DNA of 40,157 bases from an uncultured Saprospirales bacterium (GTDB taxonomy: Bacteria; Bacteroidota; Bacteroidia; Chitinophagales; CAJXBJ01): NCBI GenBank assembly GCA_913050195.1, contig CAJXBJ010000006.1, positions 1 to 40,157 on the forward strand, in the 5' to 3' direction. Shown in pieces: positions 9,395 to 19,207 of the stretch (the first letter of the stretch is position 1; each line of letters opens with the position of its first letter). Position numbers and translations under genes: made by a program. A model generated the notes under the pieces. The model had not been told where the DNA came from, did no database searches, and saw only the letters and a program-made list of their open reading frames with translations.

Positions 9395-10330
9395 TTATGG
9401 TGTTAGAAGAAATTGCATACATTGCCCCTCCTTTCCAACCATTATTCCTGAAACTTCATTTATAAAATAAAGCCCCTGCCACGATACGTCTCTTTTAGAT
9501 TTTAGGCTTGTCCAATGTGTTCCATTATCTACGCTAACTAATAGCTTATTTGATCGGCCTGCGATTAATATATTATTCTTGAATTTAGCATGTGAGCTCC
9601 AGCTAATACTAGGATGAACAAGATGAGATTTTCTATATAAAACCTTATTACTTAGGTTTATTAGTGCTCCACCTGACCCATAAAAAACAATTTCATCATC
9701 GAGAGCCAATGCTCCCTGAAAGTTTTCACCTGTCACATAAAGTGTATCCCAATAAAGTCCATAATCGCTGCTTTTTAGTACTATGCCATAACCACCTGCA
9801 TATATGTTTTGAGACTCATCTATAAATAAGAAGTTAAGACATGGCTCTAGTGTGTTTTTTACTATATTCCATTGCTCACCTCCATTAACTGTACGGTAAA
9901 TAACTCCTTTATTGTAGCCTAAAGAGGCTACTGCATAGCCCGTATCACCATTTAAAAACTGAATATCCTGAATAGATCTCCATAAAGATGTTTGATAAGT
10001 GTCCCAGTTTAGACCTGCATCTATAGATCGGTATATTTTACCATCATGATCCCCTGCAAAAAATTTATCCTCAATAATACAAAGTGTGTTAAGCCTTTTG
10101 TTGCCTATTGTGATTGGCTCAGACCAAGTTTTTCCTTCATCTTCGCTAAAAAACAAAACACCTGAATCGTAGTGTTCACCACCTGAAACCCAAAGCTTTT
10201 CCTGGTGAATTTCAATGTCCATTAGGTCGTAAAGCCCCCCATCTAAGCTTGGGCTTAAGACAATGCCTGTCTTCGATTTTGAACAAGCATTAAAGACAAA
10301 AAGAACACTAAGAATTAGTATATACCGCAT
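9395..10330 (-). CDS. BNR/YCF48-like beta-propeller lipoprotein
   Basis: Lipobox (VLFVFNACSKSKTG); repeated SxDxGxxW-type motifs: FFSEDEGKTWSE, YRSIDAGLNWDTY, YRTVNGGEQWNI, LKSSDYGLYWDTL, LVSVDNGTHWTSL. Confidence 0.8.
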   Translation of the reverse strand: MRYILILSVLFVFNACSKSKTGIVLSPSLDGGLYDLMDIEIHQEKLWVSGGEHYDSGVLFFSEDEGKTWSEPITIGNKRLNTLCIIEDKFFAGDHDGKIYRSIDAGLNWDTYQTSLWRSIQDIQFLNGDTGYAVASLGYNKGVIYRTVNGGEQWNIVKNTLEPCLNFLFIDESQNIYAGGYGIVLKSSDYGLYWDTLYVTGENFQGALALDDEIVFYGSGGALINLSNKVLYRKSHLVHPSISWSSHAKFKNNILIAGRSNKLLVSVDNGTHWTSLKSKRDVSWQGLYFINEVSGIMVGKEGQCMQFLLTP

Positions 10331-11504
10331 CTATACTTCTTAAAATTATTTGACAAGCTTTTTTTATCTCCCCCTTGCTTATAGTTAATGGGGGCGCTAT
10401 TCTTAAACAGTCATCTGCATATAAAAACCAGTCGGTTATCAATCCTCTTTCCAAGCATGCGTGTATGACTTTCATATTAATGTCCGTAGATTCAAACTGA
10501 ACTGCCATCATTAAACCAAAGGAACGAAGTGCTTTAATTTTGGTATGCTTTAGTTGTGCGCGAAATAACTGCTCCTTTTCTTTGACTTTTATAATTATGT
10601 TTCCGTCAAACAATACTTTCAAATTGGCCAAAGCAGCTGCACAACAAATAGGATGTCCTCCATAGGTTGTTATATGTCCAAGAACCGGATTTTCAGTAAA
10701 ACTCTGCATCTTTTTTTTATCTGATATAAAGCATCCTATAGGCATACCTCCTCCTAATCCCTTTGCTAACACCAATATATCTGGCACAACATTAAAATAT
10801 TCAAAAGCAAAGCGTTTACCTGTTCGTCCTATTCCGGTTTGCACCTCATCAAAAATGATTAAAATATCATGTTCAGCACATTTTGCCTTTAATGCTTCTA
10901 AGAAATCTTGACTAATTGGATATATGCCCGACTCAGCTTGTACTAATTCTACAACCACTGCTGCAAAACTATCGTTCAACTTATTCAGACTCTCCTTATT
11001 ATTATATTCAACATTATAAACACCTGGTAAAAATGGCGCAAAAGCCTGCTTTCTTTCATAAGAGCCACCTAAACTCATAGCCCCATGTGTAGCTCCATGA
11101 TAAGCATTATTAAATGCCAGTATATTGGATCGCCCAGTCCACCTTTTTGCCAACTTCAGTGCGCCTTCTATAGCCTCACTTCCAGAGTTTACAAAAAAAG
11201 TGGAGTCAAGTGTTTTCGGCAAGTTATCACTTAAATATTTGGCTAGATCTACCATTGGCTGGTGCAAATACTCTCCATATACCATTAAATAGGAGTATTT
11301 ATCTAACTGTTCTTTAATTGCCTTGATTATTAGCGGATGACGATGGCCTGCATTGTTTACACTAATTCCAGCAATAAGGTCAATATATTCCTTTCCATTT
11401 ACATCCCAGAGCTTGACACCTTCTGCCCGGGCAACTTCTATACCCATTGGCTCTTGACTAGTTTGAGCACAGTGCTGTAAAAACAAATGTCTTTGCGACG
11501 CCAT
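10308..11504 (-). CDS. Class III aminotransferase (acetylornithine/ornithine/4-aminobutyrate aminotransferase family)
   Basis: GVKLWDVNGKEYIDLIAGISVNNAGHRHP, NSGSEAIEGALKLAKRWTGR, IIFDEVQTGIGRTGKRFAFE, LAKGLGGGMPIG (PLP lysine), TYGGHPICCAAALA. Confidence 0.9.
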   Translation of the reverse strand: MASQRHLFLQHCAQTSQEPMGIEVARAEGVKLWDVNGKEYIDLIAGISVNNAGHRHPLIIKAIKEQLDKYSYLMVYGEYLHQPMVDLAKYLSDNLPKTLDSTFFVNSGSEAIEGALKLAKRWTGRSNILAFNNAYHGATHGAMSLGGSYERKQAFAPFLPGVYNVEYNNKESLNKLNDSFAAVVVELVQAESGIYPISQDFLEALKAKCAEHDILIIFDEVQTGIGRTGKRFAFEYFNVVPDILVLAKGLGGGMPIGCFISDKKKMQSFTENPVLGHITTYGGHPICCAAALANLKVLFDGNIIIKVKEKEQLFRAQLKHTKIKALRSFGLMMAVQFESTDINMKVIHACLERGLITDWFLYADDCLRIAPPLTISKGEIKKACQIILRSIDAVYTNS

Positions 11505-11508
11505 AATA

Positions 11509-12888
11509 TTAGCTTGCAGCTTGCATTAACATTGCACAAATCCATGCGCCATAGGTTCCTAAAACATAGCCCAAAACAGCAAGTAAAACACCAACCGGTG
11601 CTAAAGATGGGTGAAATGCAGCTGCTACAACTGGCGCTGATGCCGCTCCTCCAATATTAGCCTTTGAGCCAACGGCCAAAAAGAAGTATGGTGCACGTAT
11701 AAGCTTAGCCATTAAAAACAATAAACCTACATGAATTGCCATCCATATTAAACCCACTATCAATACTTTCCAATGATGTATAATTTCAACAAAGTTCATT
11801 TTCATACCTATGGTAGCCACTAGAAAATATATAAAAACACTCCCTATTCTAGATGCACCAGCTCCTTCATATTCTCTTGCCTTAGAAAAGGACAATGCAA
11901 TACCCACTGCTGTTGAGATAATGATTAACCAGAAAAACTGCGATGTTAATGAGAATTTTTGGAGCTCCGGGGCATTTTCCTGAAACCAACCCGAAAGATT
12001 GTTAGCACATAAATGCGCAAAGCCAGTGGCCGCCATTGCTATACCTAATATTATAAACAAGTCATTCAAGCTAGGAATCCTTGCTATCTTTTTTGTGAAT
12101 GCTTTCATCTTTTCTGTTAGAATATCAACAGAGCTAGCATCTGCCTTAAAGTAGTTGTCTATTTTTTTTGATTGACCAACTCCCAATAGCAGGAAAAACA
12201 TCCATATTTCAGCAACAACCACATCCACTATTATCATAGTTGAGTATAGCCCATTTGAAGGCTTATAAAGCTCATACATTGCAGCCATGTTAGCACCTCC
12301 ACCAATCCAACTTCCTGCAATAGTAGCCATTCCTCTCCAAACGGCTTCCGGTCCTGCACCGCCGACAGCTTCAGGTGCAAAAGTAGATGTTACTAAAATA
12401 GCTATCGGCCCACCGATAACCACACCTATAGTTCCAGTTATAAACATTATTAAAGCCTTAGGACCTAGCTTGAAAATCTCCTTAAGATCTATACTTAAAG
12501 TAAGCAATATCAAACTAGCTGGGAGGAAAAACCTTGAGGCCACATAATAAAGGCTGTTTTTTTTCTTGTATGGCGCTAGCTCTTCTATTGAAACTTCTTT
12601 AGATGCTACCATTGCCTCAACATCATCAACAGTAACACCTTTTGGTAATGGCTTACCCATTGTCTTAAATCCTTCAATCATAGCATCAAGATCAAGCCAT
12701 TCAGGTGAAATCAAACCAAATGTTGTTGCTAATGCCGGAAGGATGTAGCATAGCAGTAGCATTGGAAATAGCTTATAAAACTTTGGCCAAAAGCCCGTTT
12801 TTAAGGTATTGGTGTAAAATATAAAACCCAAGATTGCCATTAGCACCCCTAAGGATTCGGCATCATTTTGAAATAAGGGAGAATGCAT
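11509..12888 (-). CDS. DUF819-family multi-pass membrane protein
   Basis: Many TMs with GGPEAVWRGMATIAGSWIGGGANMAAM and VGSKANIGGAASAPVVAAAFHPSLAPVGVLLAVLGYVLGTYGAW, resembling the DUF819/YjcL family. Confidence 0.8.
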   Translation of the reverse strand: MHSPLFQNDAESLGVLMAILGFIFYTNTLKTGFWPKFYKLFPMLLLCYILPALATTFGLISPEWLDLDAMIEGFKTMGKPLPKGVTVDDVEAMVASKEVSIEELAPYKKKNSLYYVASRFFLPASLILLTLSIDLKEIFKLGPKALIMFITGTIGVVIGGPIAILVTSTFAPEAVGGAGPEAVWRGMATIAGSWIGGGANMAAMYELYKPSNGLYSTMIIVDVVVAEIWMFFLLLGVGQSKKIDNYFKADASSVDILTEKMKAFTKKIARIPSLNDLFIILGIAMAATGFAHLCANNLSGWFQENAPELQKFSLTSQFFWLIIISTAVGIALSFSKAREYEGAGASRIGSVFIYFLVATIGMKMNFVEIIHHWKVLIVGLIWMAIHVGLLFLMAKLIRAPYFFLAVGSKANIGGAASAPVVAAAFHPSLAPVGVLLAVLGYVLGTYGAWICAMLMQAAS

Positions 12889-12910
12889 TTATTTTTTGTT
12901 TTTAAACGGA

Positions 12911-13909
12911 TTATTCTATCAACAACTTTCCATTAGAAATTTTGTGTCCATAAATATCTATAATATCATAAATGTACAAGCCCCTTTCTAATTGCTTAAT
13001 ATCTATCACACTACCTAATGAATATTCCACATCTAAAACCTTAGATCCTAAAATATTATATAAGTTAAACCTCTGTCCTTCCTTTAAACTTACATTAATT
13101 GTGTTTTTTGCAGGATTCGGATATATAAAACTATTTTTCTCTGGTTCTGGTATAATACTTGTAAATAACTGCTGATGACCATAATATATTCCTTGGTCAA
13201 TATTGCCTAATGTATCAAAAGAGATATTCATAACTCTCATTTGAGAGTTATTCTGAACCCAATCATATTCTACATATTGAGAGTTAGTTACACTAACAAC
13301 AACCGCCGTGCCTCCAAAATTCATTAAAGAGGAATCTATTACATTATGTATTGTTTTAAGCCTTAGAACATCGTTATAGATTCCATTGGGCGTTGTTATG
13401 CTACCATAGGCATCCGCTGTTATTGTTTTTACTTTATAACTAATTGTTGTTGCCATGCCTCCCATAGAAATTTCTATTCTAGATGTATCATTCACACTGT
13501 TTAAATATGTTATAGGTGTTGGCAAAAGCAACTCATTAGGATTATAGTCTAGAGTCAGCATACTACCAGCATATAATCCATCCAAATAGAGGCCATTACT
13601 ATTTGATGAAAAGAAAAACTCCCATCCAGTTGTATTATAGAAAAGATCCGCTTGAGGATAGTGCCCTGCATTAGATGACAATTGTGCATCCTTAAATGTA
13701 TCAACTATTACTAGATGCGTGCTAAAGTCTGTTGAATAATCCCATACTTTATTTGAGCCTCCTGAATCAACCCATAAATTAAGCGCTAAGGAATCTACAT
13801 AGCTCTCATATACAGTGCCTGCCGAAGGCAAAAACCCATTTGTTATAGTCGTCTGCGACAAAAGTGAAAAACTAAACAACACGACAACACTAATAAATAT
13901 ATTTCTCAT
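12911..13909 (-). CDS. Secreted hypothetical protein with type IX secretion (type A) C-terminal sorting domain
   Basis: Signal peptide MRNIFISVVVLFSFSLLSQ; C-terminus NSFIYPNPAKNTINVSL...FNLYNILGSKVL...DIKQLERGLYIYDIID..GHKISNGKLLIE. Confidence 0.8.
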   Translation of the reverse strand: MRNIFISVVVLFSFSLLSQTTITNGFLPSAGTVYESYVDSLALNLWVDSGGSNKVWDYSTDFSTHLVIVDTFKDAQLSSNAGHYPQADLFYNTTGWEFFFSSNSNGLYLDGLYAGSMLTLDYNPNELLLPTPITYLNSVNDTSRIEISMGGMATTISYKVKTITADAYGSITTPNGIYNDVLRLKTIHNVIDSSLMNFGGTAVVVSVTNSQYVEYDWVQNNSQMRVMNISFDTLGNIDQGIYYGHQQLFTSIIPEPEKNSFIYPNPAKNTINVSLKEGQRFNLYNILGSKVLDVEYSLGSVIDIKQLERGLYIYDIIDIYGHKISNGKLLIE

Positions 13910-13940
13910 TGATTTTTATTTAATTACCTACAAATATAAA

Positions 13941-13973
13941 AAAAGCAAAGGGAGCGTAACTCCCTTTGCTTTT
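13941..13973 (-). terminator. Rho-independent terminator at the end of the sigma/Spy operon
   Basis: Perfect 14-nt arms AAAAGCAAAGGGAG / CTCCCTTTGCTTTT with 5-nt loop. On the minus strand the downstream tract is TTTATATTTG after the arm's TTTT. It lies just after the stop of 13997..14467. Confidence 0.9.
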
Positions 13974-13996
13974 ACTTTATTTTGACAGTATGCTGT

Positions 13997-14467
13997 CTAC
14001 TTCCCAGTTTGATTTCGACTCTCTTTAACCCGCTTTAACATGGCTTTCTTGAATCCATTTTTTGATTTATATAAAAAATAGACCTTGTATGGTGGCAATA
14101 CTTTCTTGAATTCATCATGATATTTCTTTTGGATGCTTGTTTTTTGCTCATCAAGCTCAAAATTTTTACTTGTTAATTGATCAAGCTCTTTTTCTGTCAT
14201 CTTCATAATAGCATCATCATCCTTTTTATAGCTTTTTTTTAACTCTCGACGCTCCACCCTTAATTTATTCAAGTGCGAATTATATTCATTGTACACAGGC
14301 CAAAAGGCTTGTGCTTCTTCAGTTGTCAGGCTTAACTCCTTAGTTATATAAGCAACCTTCATTGCCTCCATTTGTTCTTTTTTCTTTTGCTTTTGAGCCT
14401 CTTTATTCTGTGCAAACATTAATAATGGCAAAAAAAGAATAAACGTTATTGATTTTAATCGTCTCAT
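13997..14467 (-). CDS. Spy/CpxP-like (LTXXQ-type) periplasmic protein
   Basis: ORF 13997..14509; start 14467 gives signal peptide MRRLKSITFILFLPLLMFAQ. ITKELSLTTEEAQAFWPVYNEYNSHLNKLRVERRELKK is typical of Bacteroidetes Spy-like sensors. Confidence 0.7.
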   Translation of the reverse strand: MRRLKSITFILFLPLLMFAQNKEAQKQKKKEQMEAMKVAYITKELSLTTEEAQAFWPVYNEYNSHLNKLRVERRELKKSYKKDDDAIMKMTEKELDQLTSKNFELDEQKTSIQKKYHDEFKKVLPPYKVYFLYKSKNGFKKAMLKRVKESRNQTGK

Positions 14468-14480
14468 AATTTTAGGATTT

Positions 14481-14840
14481 TTATAATGCATTAAATATTG
14501 TTTCTTCATCTAAGTCTAAAAGCTCATCCCATTCCAACTCTTCCTCAAGAATCACAAAGTCAATTAAATCTTCTTCCTCTAAGTTGTCAATATTTAGCTC
14601 TAAATAAGCAAAAGCATCCTCATTACTAATACTAACTTCTTTGGGAGCAATAAAATATAATGTTATTAATAAGGTAATGGATGCGGCGACAGATATAACT
14701 GTTTTTAAAGGAACAATATTAGGTGGTGTTATTCCTTTGTTTTTCATTATTTCTTCCTTCGCATTTGAGAAATATCCTTCTGGTGTTTTATACCCCTCGG
14801 CCTTCTGTTTATAGCCTTTTATGTCTTTTTCATTTTCCAT
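14481..14840 (-). CDS. Small single-TM acidic protein, possible anti-sigma factor
   Basis: One TM (VPLKTVISVAASITLLITLYFIA) with N-terminal TPEGYFSNAKEEIM and acidic C-terminus; between an ECF sigma factor and a Spy-like gene. Function inferred from position. Confidence 0.55.
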   Translation of the reverse strand: MENEKDIKGYKQKAEGYKTPEGYFSNAKEEIMKNKGITPPNIVPLKTVISVAASITLLITLYFIAPKEVSISNEDAFAYLELNIDNLEEEDLIDFVILEEELEWDELLDLDEETIFNAL

Positions 14841-14875
14841 GACTATCTATTTAGATGCAAAAAGCATTAAATGGT

Positions 14876-15421
14876 TTAATTACCCCTTAACTTTTTTTCT
14901 ATTTTCTTCACTGCAATATGATATGATGCCTTTAAAGAGCCCACTGAAGTTTTTAAAACCTCGGCAATCTCACTATACCTCATATCATCATAATATTTCA
15001 TATTAAATACGAGCTGTTGTTTGGGTGGCAAAGAGGCTATTGCAGCTTTAAATTTTATAATAGCTTCATCTCCATCAAAATATTCATCTGCTTTAAGCTG
15101 ATCTTCAAAGGATTCTTGGCTCCAAACTAAACTCATAAAGTTCTGTCTTTTCTTTTTTCTCAAAAAGGCAAGTACTTCATTTGTGGCAATTCTATATATA
15201 TATGAATAAACTTTGGAGTCTCCCCTAAATGCACTTAAAGCCCCCCAAAACTTCACCCAAGTTTCCTGAGCCACATCATTAGAATCCTCATGATTATGAA
15301 GCATTCTTCTTATGTGCCAATAAATCCTTTCTTGATATTCATCTAGTATAAGGCTGAAAACCTTTTCTTTTTTTAAAGGATCCCTTAAACTATTTATAAT
15401 TTCTTTATCGTCAATTTCCAT
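14876..15421 (-). CDS. ECF RNA polymerase sigma factor (sigma-70 family)
   Basis: RIYWHIRRMLHNHEDSNDVAQETWVKFWGALSAFRGDSKVYSYIYRIATNEVLAFLRKKKR (sigma2) and LPPKQQLVFNMKYYDDMRYSEIAEVLKTSVGSLKASYHIAVKKIEKKL (sigma4). ORF start 15568 overlaps tkt C-half; MEIDDKE at 15421 is more likely. Confidence 0.92.
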   Translation of the reverse strand: MEIDDKEIINSLRDPLKKEKVFSLILDEYQERIYWHIRRMLHNHEDSNDVAQETWVKFWGALSAFRGDSKVYSYIYRIATNEVLAFLRKKKRQNFMSLVWSQESFEDQLKADEYFDGDEAIIKFKAAIASLPPKQQLVFNMKYYDDMRYSEIAEVLKTSVGSLKASYHIAVKKIEKKLRGN

Positions 15422-15449
15422 GTCGCTTATCCTTAGGAAAGCAGACACA

Positions 15450-16415
15450 TCACACAGCAACTGATTTGCGCTGAAGAACCTTTTCCGCTGCAGATACAAC
15501 ATTTGGAGTATCAAGCCCATACTTAACCAAAAGATCTTCTGGTGAGCCACTTTCTCCAAAAGTGTCATTTACTGCAACCATTTCAAGGGGTGCAGGGTAA
15601 TGACTTACTAGTGTTTGTGCTACTGCCTCACCAAGCCCCCCGTTTCGCTGATGCTCCTCTGCTGTTACTACGCAGCCTGTTTTCCTTACTGAATCTAAGA
15701 TGGCCTTTTCATCCAAAGGTTTAATTGTGTGTATATTTATAACCTCTGCGCTTATGCCTTTTTCTTTAAGTTGCTCCGATGCTTTAAGTGCTTTCCATAC
15801 CAAGTGACCAGTAGCAATTATAGTAACATCTTGTCCTTCTGTTAACTTGATAGCCTTACCAATCTCAAAAGGCATTTCTTCTGGCATAAAAACTGGCATT
15901 TTGGGTCTACCAAAACGCAAATAAACTGGCCCCTCCCAATCAGCAATAGCCATAGTTGCTGCCTTTGTTTGATTAAAGTCACATGTGTTTATTACTGTCA
16001 TTCCAGGCAGAGATCGCATTAAAGCAATATCCTCTAAAATTTGATGTGAAGCGCCATCTTCTCCTAAAGTTAGACCTGAATGCGACGCGCATATTTTTAC
16101 ATTTTTACCAGAATAACATACGGACTGTCGAATTTGATCAAATACACGCCCAGTTGCAAAGTTTGCAAATGTTCCTACAAAAGGGATTTGCCCACCTATA
16201 GTCATTCCCGCTGCTACTCCTATCATATTTGCTTCGGCTATACCCGCCTGCAGGAAGCGTCTTGGAAACTCTGCAATAAATGCATTCATTTTTAATGACC
16301 CTGTAAGATCCGCACACATGGCAACTACTCTAGGGTTAGATCTTCCAACTTCTAATAAGCCTTCTCCAAAACCAGATCGGGTATCTTTCATTCCTGTAGA
16401 GGTATAAGTCTTCAT
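15450..16415 (-). CDS. Transketolase C-terminal half (pyrimidine-binding + C-terminal domains)
   Basis: TRSGFGEGLLEVGRSNPRVVAMCADLTGS, GIAEANMIGVAAGMTIGGQIPFVGTFANFATGR, DGASHQILEDIALMRSLPGMTV, VYLRFGRPKMP; transketolase_pyr/transketolase_C features. Confidence 0.92.
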   Translation of the reverse strand: MKTYTSTGMKDTRSGFGEGLLEVGRSNPRVVAMCADLTGSLKMNAFIAEFPRRFLQAGIAEANMIGVAAGMTIGGQIPFVGTFANFATGRVFDQIRQSVCYSGKNVKICASHSGLTLGEDGASHQILEDIALMRSLPGMTVINTCDFNQTKAATMAIADWEGPVYLRFGRPKMPVFMPEEMPFEIGKAIKLTEGQDVTIIATGHLVWKALKASEQLKEKGISAEVINIHTIKPLDEKAILDSVRKTGCVVTAEEHQRNGGLGEAVAQTLVSHYPAPLEMVAVNDTFGESGSPEDLLVKYGLDTPNVVSAAEKVLQRKSVAV

Positions 16416-17819
16416 TTAATTTAATTTAATAGTGATGGTCTTTTGTGATTCTATAGTAAATGTCTTTTCAACTGTAGACTCGGATTCTGTAGATTTATTA
16501 GTCCTAAACAAGGCTTTATATGCTCCAGGCTGCATTGCAATAACCTGTCTTAAAGCCTTATTGTTTTCAAAATTATATATTTTATTTAAGCGCCCATTTT
16601 TAATTTCAAAAATACCTCCCACTCCTGGATAGACACTACTTACATTTAGCATGCCTGGAGATGGGATTTCTAAGGTTGTCTTTTGATCCTGAGAGATTTC
16701 AATATTTTTGATCACTGTTCTAGGCAAAGTAAGTATTTCTAAGTCATAAGTCCCTACTAAATATTTTGTGGTTTGATCTAAATGCTCAACATTAACTATT
16801 TTCTTATTTCCTGCCTTTCGTAAAATATATCGAATTTTATCTCTAAAAGTATATTTTAATGTCGACTCCATTAGCTTTACCGTCAATTCTCCCTGTGGCG
16901 TGTAAATAGGAATAATGTTATGAATACCTGCACTTAGCTTAACACTATCTGAGCGCACAGGAGGTATTGTATGCACCTCAATATCATAAGTATAGAGACT
17001 TTCTAAGTACATTGTGTCAGGCTTACCCCTAGAATTCATAGTGTGATAGAATGAATGAATTAAATTACCATTAGCATGATCATAAAAAGTCATGTTTAAG
17101 TCTGTTTCTATTGGCTGGCCCTCAACGTCTAATAAATCAACTTCGGCAGAGCAGCCACTAATTGTTTTATTGACAACTTCCCAAAACAAATCCCTAAAAT
17201 GCGCTTCATTACTAGCATTCTTTGCTTCACCTATACACTCTAATTGATCAAATAAAGCGGGATTAACACCCATTCCAATTACAAACGGTTTTAAAAAAAC
17301 CTGCTTTTTCTGTAATTCTGTTGAAATTGCGCAAGGGTCCCCATCACAAGACTCTAAACCATCTGTTACCAGAATTACAACATTACGTGCATTTGGATGC
17401 ATAGTAAAATCTCTTGCTGCCTGTTCAATGGAGTAAGCAATCGGGGTAATTCCGACAGGATTTATAGAAGATAGCTTTCGTATAATACGATCTTCTGAAT
17501 TTCTGCTAAATGACACTTCTAGTCTTGAATCCCTGCAATTTTTTTCTTTTTGGTCCATTTGATGACCATAAACACGAAGCGCAAATTCTAGGTTAGGAAT
17601 ATTTTCTAAGCTATCTAAGACCTCTTCTATAACATCCTTTGCTGTCTCCCAACGTTCATCCTCTTTCCAAATTGTCTTCATGCTAAAGGATGCGTCCAAA
17701 ACAATAAGAACCCTTGTAGTCTTTGAAGATAGATTCTGCCCTAAAGCATTTGGAGCGTCCAATAAAATTAGACTCACAAACAGTAATAGTGTTTTATATT
17801 TGAATAATGCTTTTATCAT
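16416..17819 (-). CDS. Secreted VWA-domain protein (paralog A), between the transketolase halves
   Basis: Signal peptide; MIDAS DASFS (VLIVLDASFSMKTIWKEDERWETAKDVI), LVTDGLESCDGDPCAI; beta-rich C-terminal region. Collinear with 17816..19198. Confidence 0.85.
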   Translation of the reverse strand: MIKALFKYKTLLLFVSLILLDAPNALGQNLSSKTTRVLIVLDASFSMKTIWKEDERWETAKDVIEEVLDSLENIPNLEFALRVYGHQMDQKEKNCRDSRLEVSFSRNSEDRIIRKLSSINPVGITPIAYSIEQAARDFTMHPNARNVVILVTDGLESCDGDPCAISTELQKKQVFLKPFVIGMGVNPALFDQLECIGEAKNASNEAHFRDLFWEVVNKTISGCSAEVDLLDVEGQPIETDLNMTFYDHANGNLIHSFYHTMNSRGKPDTMYLESLYTYDIEVHTIPPVRSDSVKLSAGIHNIIPIYTPQGELTVKLMESTLKYTFRDKIRYILRKAGNKKIVNVEHLDQTTKYLVGTYDLEILTLPRTVIKNIEISQDQKTTLEIPSPGMLNVSSVYPGVGGIFEIKNGRLNKIYNFENNKALRQVIAMQPGAYKALFRTNKSTESESTVEKTFTIESQKTITIKLN

Positions 17820-19198
17820 AAGTTTACACTAACCATTGCATTTGACCCAACATTAATATATCGCTTTACTGTCATCTCGCAGTCATAAGAGGACTTAGGT
17901 TTATAAACTATCATATATTTGCCTGGTAATATTTCTAAAAGCTCTCTTTTTTCCATTAAATAAAAGTCATAGACTTTTTCATAACGTCCAAGTTTATTTT
18001 TTTCATAAATACTTGCTAAACCTGGCTCAGCACTTACAATCCTTAGTTTACCCTGATTGGGCAACTTAACATCTGTAGTTTTACTTTGCTTTAACTCAAC
18101 CCCCTCATAAATGCGACGTGGAACTGTAAGAAACTCTAGGTCATATTTCCCTGTCAAATAACGCATTGAGGTATTTAAGTCTTGGATGTGTAGTGTTGAA
18201 TCCACACCATGCTGTCTCACCAAACATTGCACATTGGACTGCAACTCTATTTTGCTCCAACCTAATCTTAAAGAACCCATTGGTAAGTCAACTCCTATAA
18301 TATTGTGTTTACCTGGGTTTAATCTAATATCATCTTTTTGAACCGGAGGCAAAGAATGAACCTCTAAATCATATTTCCCTAGAGGGTTTAAAAATAGAGT
18401 ATCTGGTAATCCACTCTTATCTAATGTGTGTAAAAGATTATATCTAATCTCATCCGAATGCGAATTATAAAAACTCATTTCCACATTTGTTTCATTGGGT
18501 TTACCGTCAGCCTTAATCAAATTAACATGAGTTGTTGTGTTTTTTCTTGCTTGTGAAATAACAATATCTAATGCCTCTTTAAAGCCCTGTTTTGACCCTG
18601 CATCCAAGTAAGTGCCTATACATGAAAATGAAGATTGCTCTGTACTATCTAAGCCCATTCCAATAATAAATGGCCTCATAGTGATATGTCGCTTCTCAAG
18701 CTCTAAACCTAAAGCACAAATATCACCTCCACAATTTTCCAAACCATCTGTAATCAAAACAATAGCATTTTTAGAATAAGGGTCATTTGGAAAATCATTA
18801 AGACTTTGAAAAATAGAAAATGCTATTGGTGTATGACCCTGAGGAGTAAGCGATTCTAGCTTAGAAGTAACATTTGCACTATTGTATTTTTTAAAAGGAA
18901 CCTCTAGTCTAGAATCTTGACAGTTTTTAAGGCTGCGATGTGATTGGTGTCCATATACCCTTAACGCAAACTCTACTTTACGGTCAACCCGCTCTATACT
19001 ATCAACCACTTTGGCTAATAAGTCTGTAGCTATTTGAAAACGATCGCTTCCATCCCATTCTGTTTTCATGCTTCCAGAAGCATCCAAAATGAATAAAATT
19101 CTATTCACTCGTGTTTCATTATCAAAACGCTCTTGACCATTCAGCTCGATACCGAGTAAAAGAAATACTGTAATTATATATAAAAAGGACCGCCTCAA
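17816..19198 (-). CDS. Secreted VWA-domain protein (paralog B), between the transketolase halves
   Basis: Signal peptide; MIDAS DASGS (ILFILDASGSMKTEWDGSDRFQIATDLL), LITDGLENCGGDICAL; overlaps paralog A by 4 bp. Confidence 0.85.
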   Translation of the reverse strand: MRRSFLYIITVFLLLGIELNGQERFDNETRVNRILFILDASGSMKTEWDGSDRFQIATDLLAKVVDSIERVDRKVEFALRVYGHQSHRSLKNCQDSRLEVPFKKYNSANVTSKLESLTPQGHTPIAFSIFQSLNDFPNDPYSKNAIVLITDGLENCGGDICALGLELEKRHITMRPFIIGMGLDSTEQSSFSCIGTYLDAGSKQGFKEALDIVISQARKNTTTHVNLIKADGKPNETNVEMSFYNSHSDEIRYNLLHTLDKSGLPDTLFLNPLGKYDLEVHSLPPVQKDDIRLNPGKHNIIGVDLPMGSLRLGWSKIELQSNVQCLVRQHGVDSTLHIQDLNTSMRYLTGKYDLEFLTVPRRIYEGVELKQSKTTDVKLPNQGKLRIVSAEPGLASIYEKNKLGRYEKVYDFYLMEKRELLEILPGKYMIVYKPKSSYDCEMTVKRYINVGSNAMVSVNL

Positions 19199-19207
19199 AT
19201 AATTTAT

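Noticed and set aside
15422-15568. Long N-terminal extension of the ECF sigma factor ORF overlapping tktC
   Set aside because: MTLLEKVAHQKIFWLSMG... is the out-of-frame shadow of the tktC 3' end; MEIDDKE at 15421 fits the sigma family.
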